From Jejubacter calystegiae (GTDB taxonomy: Bacteria; Pseudomonadota; Gammaproteobacteria; Enterobacterales; Enterobacteriaceae), in assembly GCF_005671395.1 (NCBI RefSeq), contig NZ_CP040428.1, positions 4,722,185 to 4,786,184 on the forward strand: a DNA stretch of 64,000 bases, read 5' to 3'. The position numbers and the translations under genes are program-made. The notes under the pieces were generated by a model, which saw only the letters and a list, made by a program, of their open reading frames with translations, ran no database searches and was not told the DNA's origin. Every line of letters starts with the position of its first letter. The stretch's first letter is position 1. Below are positions 39,922 to 50,430 of the stretch, in pieces.

Positions 39922-40137
39922 ATGAAACAACAGCGAAATAATGCGAGACAAACGCTGATTAACACCATCGCGACCCACCAGTGCCCGAATACTAACAGGC
40001 CGCTAACCACAGCCAATTACAGCCACCGCCCCAGCCTGTATCTGAAGGGCCGCTGGCTGGGCGAAGCCGGATTCCAGACCGGCCGTTCAGTGAAGGTTAC
40101 CGTTAAACCGGACATAATCATTATTTACCCGGGGTAA
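39922..40137 (+). CDS. SymE-like toxin
   Basis: 71 aa. The second half, 'YSHRPSLYLKGRWLGEAGF' followed by 'QTGRSVKVTVKPDIIII', matches the SymE toxin domain (AbrB-like fold; E. coli SymE is SOS-induced and repressed by antisense SymR). It lacks the roughly 35-residue C-terminal extension of E. coli SymE, but short SymE homologues are common. No clear ribosome-binding site precedes the ATG, and I saw no LexA box in the 120 bp upstream. An antisense regulator cannot be confirmed. It ends 7 bp before a strong terminator shared with nuoN. Confidence 0.75.
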   Translation: MKQQRNNARQTLINTIATHQCPNTNRPLTTANYSHRPSLYLKGRWLGEAGFQTGRSVKVTVKPDIIIIYPG

Positions 40138-40144
40138 ATGAAAC

Positions 40145-40177
40145 AGAGCCTCTCTCCCCGACGGGGAGAGAGGCTCT
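40145..40177. terminator. Bidirectional terminator between symE-like gene and nuoN
   Basis: Perfect 15-bp stem AGAGCCTCTCTCCCC / GGGGAGAGAGGCTCT with a GAC loop. The U-tract is weak on both strands (TCATTG on plus, GTTTCATTT on minus). It marks the end of the nuo operon. Confidence 0.88.
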
Positions 40178-40208
40178 CATTGCCCAAACCTGAAGCGGAC
40201 AAACGGCA

Positions 40209-41666
40209 TTACATCAGCGGCTGCGCCATCTGCACCAGGCTAATCAGCGGCTGTGGCCAGACGCCCAGCACCAGTACCAGCAGCATCGAGATCAGCACCA
40301 CCACACCGCCCGCAGTGAAGGCCCAGTCGGAAGGCGCATCGCGGTTCAGCTGCTGCGGCGCGCTCAGGTAGAGACTCACGGCCACACGCAGGTAGTAGTA
40401 AAGGCCGATGGCGCTACCTATAACCACGGCGGCGGTCAGCCACCACAGGTGCGCATCCACGCTCACGGCCAGCACGTAGAACTTACCAATAAAGCCCAGC
40501 GTCATCGGGATACCCGCCAGCGACAGCATCATCACCGTCATCACCGCCGACAGAACCGGACGGTGCCAGAACAACCCGCGGTAAGAGTACAGCGAGTCGG
40601 CATCTGGTCCGCGATACGGGCTGGACATCAGGCTAACGACACCAAAGGCGCCCAGGCTGCTGAACAGATAACCCGCCAGGTAGACCCCTACCGTCTCCAT
40701 CGATATCTGACCATTCTGCAGCGCAATCAGCGCCACCAGCAGATAGCCCAGGTGAGAGATAGACGAGAAACCAAGCAGACGTTTGATATTGGTCTGGCTC
40801 AGCGCCATCAGGTTACCAAAGATGATGGAGGCGAAGGCGATGACACCCAGTACCACCCGCACCGCATCGCTGTCGCCCAGCGGCGCGTACAGGAACAGAC
40901 GCATCACGACGGCGAAGATAGCGATTTTACTGGCCGTAGCCAGGAAGGTGGAAACCGGCGCAGGCGCCCCCTGGTAGACATCCGGCGTCCACAGGTGGAA
41001 AGGAACCAGAGAGAGCTTAAAGCCCAGACCGACAATCATCAGCCCCAGACCTGCCAGCAGCAGCGGCTCATGCAGCATGCTGTCGGCCAGGCTCTTACCG
41101 AGCGCCACGAAGGAGAGAGAACCGGACTCGGCATAGACCAGAGCCATCCCGAACAGCAAGAACGACGAGGCCGCCGCCGACAGAATGGTGTACTTGATAC
41201 TGGCTTCCAGAGAGCGTTTCTGACGGAAGGCGTAGCCAATCAGACCGAACAGCGGCAGTGAGATAAGCTCAATACCCAGGAACAGCGCAGCCAGATGGTT
41301 GGCGTTAGCCAACAGAATGCCACCCAACGAGGCGATCAACACCAGCAGGTAGAACTCTTCGCGGTTATCGGTGTACCCCTCCAGCCAGGGATAGGCGAAA
41401 GTACAGGTCGCGAGGCTTGCCAGCAGCACCAGCCCGGTGTAGAGCATGGCGAAACCATCGACCCGCAGCAGCGGCGTGACATCCATCGCGCCCGCCTGCC
41501 CGACAAACCAGAGCGACAGCAGCGCAGCATTAAGCCCGATAACCGACAGCGTGGCATTGATAAAGTGGTCGCGTCGCCACGCAATGGAGAGCATCACAAC
41601 CACCACCGTTAACCCCACGATTAACAGCGGTAGCAGCGCAATCAAGTGTTGTGCAGTTAAAGTCAT
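40209..41666 (-). CDS. nuoN: NuoN, complex I membrane subunit
   Basis: 485 aa, 14 or so transmembrane segments, antiporter-like subunit of NADH:quinone oxidoreductase. Conserved Lys-bearing helices in '[18 protein letters not shown]' and '[19 protein letters not shown]' (parts). Last gene of nuo; 6 bp after nuoM. Confidence 0.98.
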   Translation of the reverse strand: MTLTAQHLIALLPLLIVGLTVVVVMLSIAWRRDHFINATLSVIGLNAALLSLWFVGQAGAMDVTPLLRVDGFAMLYTGLVLLASLATCTFAYPWLEGYTDNREEFYLLVLIASLGGILLANANHLAALFLGIELISLPLFGLIGYAFRQKRSLEASIKYTILSAAASSFLLFGMALVYAESGSLSFVALGKSLADSMLHEPLLLAGLGLMIVGLGFKLSLVPFHLWTPDVYQGAPAPVSTFLATASKIAIFAVVMRLFLYAPLGDSDAVRVVLGVIAFASIIFGNLMALSQTNIKRLLGFSSISHLGYLLVALIALQNGQISMETVGVYLAGYLFSSLGAFGVVSLMSSPYRGPDADSLYSYRGLFWHRPVLSAVMTVMMLSLAGIPMTLGFIGKFYVLAVSVDAHLWWLTAAVVIGSAIGLYYYLRVAVSLYLSAPQQLNRDAPSDWAFTAGGVVVLISMLLVLVLGVWPQPLISLVQMAQPLM

Positions 41667-41672
41667 GGCGAA

Positions 41673-43202
41673 TTACGGCCTTGTAGTTGAAATTGAACTG
41701 GTGAACCACTGCTGGATGTTGCCCATAGCAGCGTGAGAAGTGTCCAGAATCGGCTGCGGGTAAACCCCGAGCAGTACCAGCAACACCACCAGCAACAGAA
41801 TGATAAACAGTTCGCGCAGTGACATCCCAGGAAGCTGTTGTTTCGCCGCCTCGCTCTTCGGCTGGCCGAACCACGCGCGGTGCAGCATCGCCAGCGAATA
41901 AACCGAGGCGAACACCAGACCGAAGGTGGAGATAACGGTGATTACCGGCACAACCTGGAAGCTACCGAACAGGATCATGAATTCGCCCACGAAGTTACCG
42001 GTCCCCGGCATCCCCAGGGTGGCGACGGCGAAGAACATCGACATGGCTGGCAGCCACTTAATCTTGCTCCACAGACCGCCCATCTGGCGCATATCGCGGG
42101 TGTGCATACGCTCGTAGAGCTGACCACACAGGATGAACAGACCCGCCGCAGAAAGACCGTGGGCAATCATCTGAATCACCGCGCCCTGGTAGGCAAGCTG
42201 GCTGCCGGTATAGATGGCAATCAGCACGAACCCCATATGGGAAACCGAGGTATAGGCGATCAGACGCTTGATATCGGTCTGGGCGAAGGCCATCCAGGCA
42301 CCGTAGAAGATACCGATAACGCCCAGCCACATGGCGATAGGGGCAAATTCCGCAGACGCGTTAGGGAACAGCGGCAGCGAGAAGCGCAGCAGACCGTAGG
42401 CCGCGGTCTTCAGCAGAATCCCCGCCAGGTCCACGGAACCGGCGGTCGGCGCCTGAGAGTGCGCATCCGGCAACCAGCCGTGCAGCGGTACCACCGGCAT
42501 CTTCACCGCAAAGGCGATAAAGAAACCGAGCATCAGCAGATATTCAACGCCGTGAGACATCGGCGTATTGAGCAGTTGCTCGTAGTTAAAGGTCCAGACG
42601 CCGGTGGCGTTATAGTGAACAAACGCCAGCGCCAGAATAGCGATTAACATCACCAGACCGCTCGCCTGGGTATAGATGAAAAACTTGGTGGCTGCGCTGA
42701 TGCGGGTCTTCCCGTCAGAGGCTTTATGACCCCAGAGTGCGATCAGGAAGTACATCGGTACCAGCATCATCTCCCAGAAGAAGAAGAACAGGAACATATC
42801 GATGGCAAGGAATACCCCGATAACGCCACCCAGAATCCACATCAGGTTCAGGTGGAAGAAGCCCTGATACTTCTCGATCTCTCTCCAGGAGCAGAGTACC
42901 GCCAGCACGCCGAGCAGCGCGGTCAGCACCACCATCAGCAGTGACAGGCCATCCATCGCCAGATGGATGGAGATGCCAAAGCGCGGGATCCAGTCATGAA
43001 CATACTGCTCCTGCCACTGTGGCACTCCTGCCGCCTGAGTCAGAGAGTAACCCCCCTGCAGCCAGAGCTGCAGGGAGAGTGCGAGCGTCAGCCCCATGGT
43101 AATCAGCGCGATCCAGCGCGGCATTTTCACGCCGAAGCGTTCAGTCTGCCAGCACAGAAACCCACCGATAAAGGGGATTAGTATTAGCCAGGGTAATAAC
43201 AT
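41673..43202 (-). CDS. nuoM: NuoM, complex I membrane subunit
   Basis: 509 aa antiporter-like proton-pumping subunit. Essential Glu and Lys of the channel lie in 'FFWEMMLVPMYFLIALWG' and 'AFAVKMPVVPLHGWLPDAH'. 106 bp separate it from nuoL upstream. Confidence 0.98.
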   Translation of the reverse strand: MLLPWLILIPFIGGFLCWQTERFGVKMPRWIALITMGLTLALSLQLWLQGGYSLTQAAGVPQWQEQYVHDWIPRFGISIHLAMDGLSLLMVVLTALLGVLAVLCSWREIEKYQGFFHLNLMWILGGVIGVFLAIDMFLFFFFWEMMLVPMYFLIALWGHKASDGKTRISAATKFFIYTQASGLVMLIAILALAFVHYNATGVWTFNYEQLLNTPMSHGVEYLLMLGFFIAFAVKMPVVPLHGWLPDAHSQAPTAGSVDLAGILLKTAAYGLLRFSLPLFPNASAEFAPIAMWLGVIGIFYGAWMAFAQTDIKRLIAYTSVSHMGFVLIAIYTGSQLAYQGAVIQMIAHGLSAAGLFILCGQLYERMHTRDMRQMGGLWSKIKWLPAMSMFFAVATLGMPGTGNFVGEFMILFGSFQVVPVITVISTFGLVFASVYSLAMLHRAWFGQPKSEAAKQQLPGMSLRELFIILLLVVLLVLLGVYPQPILDTSHAAMGNIQQWFTSSISTTRP

Positions 43203-43308
43203 GGCGATGTTTGTCCCTTCTCTTAATTCCTGTTCAGGCCCGGCCTGGTTATCAGGAATAATGACCTAAAAATTGTTCTCTTCGTGGGGCGATGCCCACA
43301 TCTGCAAC

Positions 43309-45147
43309 TCAGCGCAGTACCATCAGCAGGGCCAGTACCACGACCGCACCAATGCTCATGGATGCCACATACCAGCGCAGGTAGCCGTTCTCGCTCAGCA
43401 GCAGGCCACGGCCTGAGAGGCGGGAAAGGATAGCCGGGATGTTCATCATGCCGTTCAGCGGATCGCGTTTAAGCAGCCAGGCGATACCCAGGAACGGTTT
43501 GATGAAGACTTTGTCGTATAACCAGTCAAAGCCCCATGCGTGGAACCACCAGGTACCGAAGAAGCGGCCCGGCGCGCTGTTGGACACTGCGGTCACCAGG
43601 CGACGCTTGCCAAGCCACAGCCAGGCTGCAATCAGGATCCCCACTACGGCAACCACGCCAGAGGTGATTTCCAGCGCCATTTTGCCGTCGTGACCAAAGT
43701 CGCTCTCCGGCAGAACGCCTGCCAGCGGCGGCACAATCAGCGCCCCCACGAATGTGGAGAGGATCATCAGCACAATCAGCGGCAGATGGTGGGTAATGCC
43801 CTTGCCGGGATGAGCATGAATCTGCTCTTTGCCGTGGAACACAATAAAGATCATGCGGAAGGTGTAGACAGAGGTCAGGAACGCCCCGGCCAGACCGGCC
43901 AGCATCAGGATGTTATGACCACCAGCCGCGGCGCCCCACAGAATCTCATCTTTACTGTAGAAGCCAGCGGTAATCACCGGCAGCGCAGCCAGCGCCGCGC
44001 CCCCCACCAGGAAGCTGGCGTAAGTCAGCGGAATCGACTTACGCAGTCCGCCCATCTTGAAGATGTTCTGCTCGTGGTGGCAGGCCAGAATCACCGAGCC
44101 GGATGCCAGGAACAGCAGCGCTTTAAAGAAGGCGTGGGTCATCAGGTGGAAGATAGCGGCATCCCAGGCCTGAACCCCCAGCGCCAGGAACATATAGCCA
44201 ATCTGACTCATGGTGGAGTAGGCCAGCACGCGTTTGATATCGGTCTGCACCAGGGCTGCAAAGCCCGCCAGCACCAGAGTCACAGCGCCGACGATACCTA
44301 CCAGATGCAGCACTTCCGGCGTCATCAGGAACAGGCCGTGAGTACGGGCGATCAGGTAAACGCCCGCGGTCACCATGGTCGCCGCGTGAATCAGCGCGGA
44401 AACCGGCGTCGGACCGGCCATCGCATCCGCAAGCCAGGTCTGCAGCGGCAGCTGTGCCGATTTACCCACCGCGCCGCCCAGCAGCATCAGGGTCGCCCAC
44501 ATCAGCATATTGTTGCCCGCGGCGAAGTGCGCCGGCGCCAGCTCAACCATCTCGCGAAAGTTCAGGGTTCCCAGCTCGTTGTAGAGGATAAACAGCGCAA
44601 AGGCCAGGAACACGTCGCCCACGCGGGTGACCACAAAGGCTTTGATCGCCGCCGCGCCGTTTTTCGGGTCGCTGTAGTAGAAACCGATCAACAGATAAGA
44701 GCACAACCCCACCCCTTCCCAGCCGAGATACATCATCAGCAGGTTATCGGACAGCACCAGTACCACCATGCTCGCGATAAACAGGTTGGTGTAAGCGAAG
44801 AAGCGGGAGTAACCCTCTTCACCGCGCATATACCAGGAGGCGAACATATGGATCAGGAAGCCTACGCCGGTGACCACGCTCAGCATGGTCAGCGACAGAC
44901 CGTCCAGTACCAGGGTGAAGTCGATATGGAAGTTGCCTACCGACATCCAGGTCCACAGCGGCAGGCTGAAAGCCTGGCGACCGTTTTCCATAAACTCCAT
45001 ACCGGCGTACGCGGTGACCAGCGCCGCCAGACCGACGGAACCGACGCCCACCGCAGCCGCCAGGTTTTCCGACCAGCGCCCGCGGGAAAAAGCGAGCAGC
45101 AAATAGCCAATCAGTGGCAGAACAATAGTTAACCAGAGCAGATTCAT
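43309..45147 (-). CDS. nuoL: NuoL, complex I membrane subunit
   Basis: 612 aa (E. coli 613), the distal antiporter-like subunit with the long lateral helix near its C-terminus. Key stretches '[19 protein letters not shown]' and '[19 protein letters not shown]' carry the channel Glu and Lys. Overlaps nuoK by 4 bp. Confidence 0.99.
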   Translation of the reverse strand: MNLLWLTIVLPLIGYLLLAFSRGRWSENLAAAVGVGSVGLAALVTAYAGMEFMENGRQAFSLPLWTWMSVGNFHIDFTLVLDGLSLTMLSVVTGVGFLIHMFASWYMRGEEGYSRFFAYTNLFIASMVVLVLSDNLLMMYLGWEGVGLCSYLLIGFYYSDPKNGAAAIKAFVVTRVGDVFLAFALFILYNELGTLNFREMVELAPAHFAAGNNMLMWATLMLLGGAVGKSAQLPLQTWLADAMAGPTPVSALIHAATMVTAGVYLIARTHGLFLMTPEVLHLVGIVGAVTLVLAGFAALVQTDIKRVLAYSTMSQIGYMFLALGVQAWDAAIFHLMTHAFFKALLFLASGSVILACHHEQNIFKMGGLRKSIPLTYASFLVGGAALAALPVITAGFYSKDEILWGAAAGGHNILMLAGLAGAFLTSVYTFRMIFIVFHGKEQIHAHPGKGITHHLPLIVLMILSTFVGALIVPPLAGVLPESDFGHDGKMALEITSGVVAVVGILIAAWLWLGKRRLVTAVSNSAPGRFFGTWWFHAWGFDWLYDKVFIKPFLGIAWLLKRDPLNGMMNIPAILSRLSGRGLLLSENGYLRWYVASMSIGAVVVLALLMVLR

Positions 45148-45446
45148 CCGCGCATCTCACTTACTGAATCGATATTCAGATTCTGGCGACGACGATGGAG
45201 CTGCAGCAGCAGCGCCAGGCCAATACTGGCTTCGGCCGCGGCAAGACTAATAGCCAGGATATACATCACCTGACCGTCGGCCTGACCCCAGTAGCTGCCC
45301 GCCACCACAAAGGCGAGGGCGGCCGCATTAATCATCACTTCCAGACTAATCAGCATAAACAGCAGGTTGCGACGAATGACCAGACCGGTCAGCCCAAGAA
45401 CAAACAGCACGGCGGCCAGAATCAGTCCATGTTGTAACGGGATCAT
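45144..45446 (-). CDS. nuoK: NuoK, complex I membrane subunit
   Basis: 100 aa with three transmembrane helices and the conserved membrane Glu in '[15 protein letters not shown]' (Glu36 region) and '[13 protein letters not shown]' (Glu72 region). Overlaps nuoJ and nuoL by 4 bp each. Confidence 0.98.
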   Translation of the reverse strand: MIPLQHGLILAAVLFVLGLTGLVIRRNLLFMLISLEVMINAAALAFVVAGSYWGQADGQVMYILAISLAAAEASIGLALLLQLHRRRQNLNIDSVSEMRG

Positions 45447-45997
45447 GCGTGCTCCTCCGTTTTTCTTTTCGCGCTATCGCCAGGGCGGTTGCTCAAAAGC
45501 TCGCCTGGCCTCTCCTCACGCCCGATGTGGAAGGCTACGACCAGGCCCGCCAGCAGCAGCATAGAAGCCAGCTCCACCGCCAGAACATAGGGGCCGAACA
45601 GCGCGATACCGACCTGTTTGGCGCTAATGGCGGTACCGTCGATGCCCTGGTCGTTAACGCTCAGGATGGCGTAAACCACCACTGCCAGCAGAATGGCGGA
45701 AAGCAGCCCCGGACCAATCCACAGCTGCGGCTTCAGCCACTCGCGTTCCTGATCCACCACCGACTTGCCCAGGTTAAGCATCATCACCACGAAGACGAAG
45801 AGCACCATGATGGCTCCGGCGTACACGATGATCTCCAGCGCCGCGGCAAAGTAGGCGCCCAGCGCGAAGAAAACGCCCGAGATAGCCAACAGAGAGATGA
45901 TCAGATACAGCAGCGCATGCACCGGATTGGTATGGGTGATCACCCGTAGGGTGGCCAGGACCGCCACAAGGGCGCAGATATAAAAAGCAAATTCCAT
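45443..45997 (-). CDS. nuoJ: NuoJ, complex I membrane subunit
   Basis: 184 aa, five hydrophobic segments; contains the flexible helix around '[22 protein letters not shown]' (parts), with the conserved Tyr-Ala-Gly-Ala core. 10 bp after nuoI. Confidence 0.97.
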   Translation of the reverse strand: MEFAFYICALVAVLATLRVITHTNPVHALLYLIISLLAISGVFFALGAYFAAALEIIVYAGAIMVLFVFVVMMLNLGKSVVDQEREWLKPQLWIGPGLLSAILLAVVVYAILSVNDQGIDGTAISAKQVGIALFGPYVLAVELASMLLLAGLVVAFHIGREERPGELLSNRPGDSAKRKTEEHA

Positions 45998-46007
45998 TCC
46001 CGACTCC

Positions 46008-46550
46008 TTAAGGTAACAGGCCTTTGACGTCGATAGGCTTAGCTTCGTTTTCCGCTTCGCCCTTATCTTTGCCGTCGATTGCCATACCCGCCATCCGGTA
46101 AAAGTTATATTCCGGGTACTTGCCCGGACCGGAGATCAGCAGATCCTCTTTTTCATACACCAGATCCTGGCGCTTAAACTCGCCCAGCTCGAAATCCGGC
46201 GTCAGCTGAATCGCGGTGGTGGGACAGGCCTCTTCGCACAGGCCGCAGAAGATGCAGCGCGAGAAGTTGATACGGAAGAATTCCGGATACCAGCGCCCGT
46301 CTTTAGTTTCCGCTTTCTGCAGAGAAATACAGCCCACCGGGCAGGCGACCGCGCACAGGTTGCAGGCCACGCAGCGCTCTTCGCCGTCCGGATCGCGGGT
46401 CAACACGATACGGCCACGGTAGCGCGGCGGCAGATATACCGGCTCTTCCGGATACATGCGCGTTTCGCGTTTGGCGAACGCGTGCATGCCAATCATCCAG
46501 ATACTGCGTAGTTGGGTGCCGAAACCAACCACTAAGTCTTTCAATGTCAT
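46008..46550 (-). CDS. nuoI: NuoI, complex I 2x[4Fe-4S] subunit
   Basis: 180 aa, same as E. coli. Binds clusters N6a and N6b through '[15 protein letters not shown]' and '[15 protein letters not shown]'. The start [13 protein letters not shown] follows GAGAAAACC; a longer in-frame opening overlapping nuoH is rejected because it is unlike the family. Confidence 0.98.
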   Translation of the reverse strand: MTLKDLVVGFGTQLRSIWMIGMHAFAKRETRMYPEEPVYLPPRYRGRIVLTRDPDGEERCVACNLCAVACPVGCISLQKAETKDGRWYPEFFRINFSRCIFCGLCEEACPTTAIQLTPDFELGEFKRQDLVYEKEDLLISGPGKYPEYNFYRMAGMAIDGKDKGEAENEAKPIDVKGLLP

Positions 46551-46564
46551 GGTTTTCTCACCCC

Positions 46565-47542
46565 TTATGGCATCTGCCAGAGAATGACCGCGGCGGTCAC
46601 CAACAAATTGATCAGCGTCAGTGGCAGGCACACCTTCCAACCGAAGGACATGACCTGGTCATAACGCGGGCGCGGCAGTGACGCGCGGATCAAAATAAAC
46701 ATCATCATGAAGAATGCGGTTTTCAGCGCAAACCAGATGAAGGGCGGCAACCACGGACCATGCCAGCCACCGAAGAACAGCGTGACGATCAGCGCCGAAA
46801 CGGTGACGATTCCGATGTATTCCCCGACGAAGAACAGACCGAACTTCATGCCGGAATATTCGATATGGTAACCATCCGCCAGCTCCTGTTCGGCTTCCGG
46901 CTGGTCGAAGGGGTGACGGTGACACACCGCAACGCCTGCGATAGCGAAAGTGACAAAGCCGAAGAACTGCGGAATGACGTTCCACAGATGCGCCTGGTTG
47001 TTGACGATGTCGGTCATATTGAATGAACCGGCCTGCGCCACCACACCCATCAGGGAGAGCCCGATAAACACCTCATAGCTCAGGGTCTGGGCCGAAGCGC
47101 GCATCGCCCCCAGCAGAGAGTATTTGTTGTTACTCGACCAGCCAGCGAACAGCACCGCGTAGACCGCCAGACCCGCCAGCATCAGGAAGAACAGAATCCC
47201 GATGTTCAGATCGGCCACCACCCAGTTAGGGCTGACCGGCACAATAGCAAAGGCCAGCAGCAGCGAGGTGAAGGCGATCATCGGCGCCAGGGTGAAGATG
47301 ACGCGGTCCGAGAATTTCGGGATCCAGTCCTCTTTAAAGAACATCTTGATCATGTCCGCCACCAGCTGCAGCGAACCGCCCCAGCCCACACGGTTAGGTC
47401 CGTAGCGGTTCTGGAACAGGCCCAGCAGACGACGCTCGCCAAAACTCATAAAGGCGCCGCAGGTGACCACGACCAGCAGGATCACAATGGCCTTCAGGAC
47501 GCTCAGCAGGATCTCGATAACATCCGGTGTTAACCAACTCAT
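46565..47542 (-). CDS. nuoH: NuoH, complex I quinone-chamber subunit
   Basis: 325 aa, same as E. coli. Forms the quinone chamber with NuoB and NuoCD. Signatures: '[21 protein letters not shown]' (ERR..Q.R.GPN) near residue 35 and '[21 protein letters not shown]' (parts). It overlaps the nuoG stop by 4 bp. Confidence 0.98.
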   Translation of the reverse strand: MSWLTPDVIEILLSVLKAIVILLVVVTCGAFMSFGERRLLGLFQNRYGPNRVGWGGSLQLVADMIKMFFKEDWIPKFSDRVIFTLAPMIAFTSLLLAFAIVPVSPNWVVADLNIGILFFLMLAGLAVYAVLFAGWSSNNKYSLLGAMRASAQTLSYEVFIGLSLMGVVAQAGSFNMTDIVNNQAHLWNVIPQFFGFVTFAIAGVAVCHRHPFDQPEAEQELADGYHIEYSGMKFGLFFVGEYIGIVTVSALIVTLFFGGWHGPWLPPFIWFALKTAFFMMMFILIRASLPRPRYDQVMSFGWKVCLPLTLINLLVTAAVILWQMP

Positions 47543-50265
47543 TGCGCTGCCTCCCTCAGGTTATCAAGACGTGCCCCGGCAAGGACCGGCGCGATACCCG
47601 GCATGCCCATCGGTAATCCCACCAGACCCGGCGCCAGCCCTTCGGAAAGCGTGAGCGGCAGCGTAATGGCCTGCCCTTCCCAGCTAAAGGTCAGCATGGC
47701 GCCTTCGTTAACGCCAAGCTTTGCAGCATCGGCCGGGTTAAGGCGCACCGTAGCCTGCGGCATACGGCTCTGGAACACCGGCGAGCGAGCCGACATCTCG
47801 TCGCTGCCAAACAGGTGGTAGTAAGGTGCGATCAGCCAGCTTCCTTCCTGCTGAGTAAAACGTGCAGGAACGTCACTGAAGTAATCAAGCTGACCGTCGG
47901 CCGCTTCGATCAGGCGAACGCCAGGATCGCCATGGCGTAAATGGCCGCCCACTTCGTCCTGGAATTTGTTCCAGGCCTGCGGGGAGTTCCAGCCTGGCGC
48001 CCAGGCAAAAGGTACCTGAGAGCGCGCGGCTCCCGGCTGGTTGTTCCCTTCCATTGAGAAGGCGAACATTGAGTCCTGATCCTGCGGCTGACGCGGTTCA
48101 TGCACGCTGATGTTGGCGCGCATGGCGGTACGGCCGCTGTAACGGTGCGGTTCACGCGCCAGTTTCTGACCGCGGATGCGGAAAGAGGCATCAGGAGCGG
48201 CATCTTTAATACCGGCCAGTTCCGGGAACTGCTTAATGCAGGCGTCGATCACGTGGTCAAGCTGGGTCCAGTCCACCTCGCGGTTTTCCACCGTGCTGTG
48301 CAGCGAATGCAGCCAGCGCCAGCTTTCCAGCATAATCGCACTGCTGTCGTAGTAGGTCGGGTCGTAAACCTGGAAGAAGCGCTGGGCGCGACCTTCATTG
48401 TTGATGACCGTTCCGTCGCTTTCTGCGAAGCTGGCAGCGGAAAGCACCAGATGCGCATGATCCATAATCGCCGTGCGCTGATGGTCGACAACCAGCACCA
48501 GCGGCGCCTTGCTCAGAGCCGCATCAACCCGCGCTTTCGAAGCGTGACGATGCAGATCGTTTTCCAGCACGATGACCGCATCGGCGCTGCCGTTTTCCAG
48601 CTCGGTGAGCGCCTCATCAAGAGAACCGCCGCCAATCATGCCCAGCCCAACGCTGTTGACCGCACGGGCAACCATAGTGACGCCGACATCGGCACCACGC
48701 CCTTTCAGCGCTTTGGCCACGTTGGCCGCTGCCTGCAGCACGGCTTCACTACCGGCGTTAGTGCCTGAAATAATCAGCGGTTTCTTCGCACCAGCCAGCG
48801 CCTGTACGATGACATCCACCTTACGGCCCAGCTCCGGATCCAGCCCTTCCACTGCCGGAGCGCTGTCGTCCAGCCCGTGGGCAATAGCGAAGCCAAGACG
48901 CGCCTGATCTTCCACCGGCGCCTTATAGGTCCAGGCTGCCATATCGTCGAGGCGGGTAGCATCTACGTTGGTGACAAACAGCGGGTGTTTGGCGTGCTGA
49001 CCGATATTCATGATGGCGGCAATCTGCCAGTCGGCCACCTTCTGGGCGGCAGCCATCTCGCGCGCCTTCCCCTTAATCGCCTGGCGGATAGCCAGCGCAA
49101 CGCGGGCGCCGGTCTGGGTGATATCCTCACCGAGGACCAACACCGCATCATAGGATTCGATATCACGCAGCGATGGCGTGCTGACGCCGCTTTCACGCAG
49201 CACCTTCAGCATCATCTGAATGCGCGCCTGCTCGCCACCGGCAATGCCGGTATAGAAGTTGTCGGCACCCACCAGCTCGCGCAGCGCGAAGTTGCTTTCA
49301 ATGCTGGCGCGCGGTGAACCGATACCAATAACCTTTTTAGACTGACGCAGAATATCCGCCGCGCCCTGCATCGCCTGTTCAGCGTTGAGCGCAATCAAAT
49401 CATCGCCACGGCGCTGTACCGGCTGGCGTGGACGGTCTTTCAGGTTAACGTAGCCGTAGCCAAAACGGCCGCGATCGCACAGGAAATAGTGGTTTACGCT
49501 ACCGTTATAGCGGTTTTCAATGCGACGCAGCTCGCCATAGCGCTCACCAGGGCTGGTGTTACAGCCGATGCTGCACTGCTGGCAGATGCTCGGAGCGAAC
49601 TGCATATCCCACTTACGGTTGTAGCGCTCGGAGTGAGTCTTATCGGTAAAGACCCCGGTCGGACAGACTTCCACCAGGTTGCCGGAAAACTCACTCTCGA
49701 GCGTACCGTCTTCCGGGCGCCCGAAATAGACGTTGTCGTGGGCGCCGTAAACCCCAAGGTCGGTGCCGTCCGCGTAATCTTTGTAGTAACGCACGCAGCG
49801 GTAGCAGGCGATACAGCGGTTCATCTCGTGAGAGATAAAGGGGCCGAGTTCCTGATTGCGGTGGGTGCGCTTGGTAAAGCGGTAACGGCGGAAACTGTGG
49901 CCGGTCATTACCGTCATATCCTGAAGGTGACAGTTGCCCCCTTCTTCGCACACCGGGCAGTCGTGGGGATGGTTAGTCATCAGCCACTCCACCACGCTTT
50001 CGCGGAACTGTTTTGCCTCTTCATCATCAATAGAGATAAAGGTGCCGTCAGCGGCCGGGGTCATACAGGACATCACCAGGCGGCCGCGGGTATCTTCCGC
50101 ATTCTGATACTGCTTCACCGCACACTGGCGGCAGGCACCTACGCTTCCCAGCGCCGGATGCCAGCAAAAGTAAGGAATATCAAGGCCGAGGGAGAGACAA
50201 GCCTGTAGCAGGTTATCCGCTCCATCTACCTCGTATTCTTTGCCGTCTACATGAATCGTAGCCAT
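47539..50265 (-). CDS. nuoG: NuoG, complex I iron-sulfur subunit
   Basis: 908 aa, exactly as E. coli. N-terminal ferredoxin domain binds the 2Fe-2S cluster ('[17 protein letters not shown]'), then 4Fe-4S clusters via '[17 protein letters not shown]' and '[14 protein letters not shown]', and the extra N7 cluster 'CQQCSIGCN'. The rest is molybdopterin-oxidoreductase-like but cofactor-free. The ATG at [11 protein letters not shown] is used; another ATG lies three codons upstream. 165 bp, occupied by a palindromic repeat, separate it from nuoF. Confidence 0.98.
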   Translation of the reverse strand: MATIHVDGKEYEVDGADNLLQACLSLGLDIPYFCWHPALGSVGACRQCAVKQYQNAEDTRGRLVMSCMTPAADGTFISIDDEEAKQFRESVVEWLMTNHPHDCPVCEEGGNCHLQDMTVMTGHSFRRYRFTKRTHRNQELGPFISHEMNRCIACYRCVRYYKDYADGTDLGVYGAHDNVYFGRPEDGTLESEFSGNLVEVCPTGVFTDKTHSERYNRKWDMQFAPSICQQCSIGCNTSPGERYGELRRIENRYNGSVNHYFLCDRGRFGYGYVNLKDRPRQPVQRRGDDLIALNAEQAMQGAADILRQSKKVIGIGSPRASIESNFALRELVGADNFYTGIAGGEQARIQMMLKVLRESGVSTPSLRDIESYDAVLVLGEDITQTGARVALAIRQAIKGKAREMAAAQKVADWQIAAIMNIGQHAKHPLFVTNVDATRLDDMAAWTYKAPVEDQARLGFAIAHGLDDSAPAVEGLDPELGRKVDVIVQALAGAKKPLIISGTNAGSEAVLQAAANVAKALKGRGADVGVTMVARAVNSVGLGMIGGGSLDEALTELENGSADAVIVLENDLHRHASKARVDAALSKAPLVLVVDHQRTAIMDHAHLVLSAASFAESDGTVINNEGRAQRFFQVYDPTYYDSSAIMLESWRWLHSLHSTVENREVDWTQLDHVIDACIKQFPELAGIKDAAPDASFRIRGQKLAREPHRYSGRTAMRANISVHEPRQPQDQDSMFAFSMEGNNQPGAARSQVPFAWAPGWNSPQAWNKFQDEVGGHLRHGDPGVRLIEAADGQLDYFSDVPARFTQQEGSWLIAPYYHLFGSDEMSARSPVFQSRMPQATVRLNPADAAKLGVNEGAMLTFSWEGQAITLPLTLSEGLAPGLVGLPMGMPGIAPVLAGARLDNLREAAQ

Positions 50266-50323
50266 AGTCAGCATGCTTCCAGTTGGCCCGGCGAATACCG
50301 GGCGTTAATCAAAATTCGTAAAA

Positions 50324-50426
50324 CCACCCTCACCCTGCCCTCTCCCTCCGGGAGAGGAGGAACCCGAAGGCCGGGGTCCCGCTTTATCTCCCTCTCCCCT
50401 GTGGGGAGAGGGTCGGGGTGAGGGGG
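50324..50426. repeat. Palindromic repeat (MITE- or REP-like) inside the nuo operon
   Basis: Outer arms CCCTCACCCTGCCCTCTCCC (50327-50346) and GGGAGAGGGTCGGGGTGAGGG (50404-50424) form a near-perfect inverted repeat. Inside are two shorter hairpins (CTCCCTCCGGGAG and CCCTCTCCCC / GGGGAGAGGG). It separates nuoF from nuoG and could alter mRNA stability or the level of downstream genes. Family-level identity with dispersed REP-type elements is by pattern only. Confidence 0.8.
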
Positions 50427-50430
50427 CTAA

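Noticed and set aside
39623-39922. 99-codon minus-strand frame across copy C of the repeat
   Set aside because: GC-rich hairpin sequence is open in several frames; similar reading occurs only because the repeat itself is conserved, so I annotate the repeat, not a protein.
37738-40140. CRISPR array or att-site-bounded island
   Set aside because: Repeats are few, long, differently spaced and partly inverted, with no cas genes, integrase or tRNA target nearby.
43540-45132. Long plus-strand open frame opposite nuoL
   Set aside because: Antisense shadow with His/Gln/Arg-rich composition typical of reversed membrane-protein codons.
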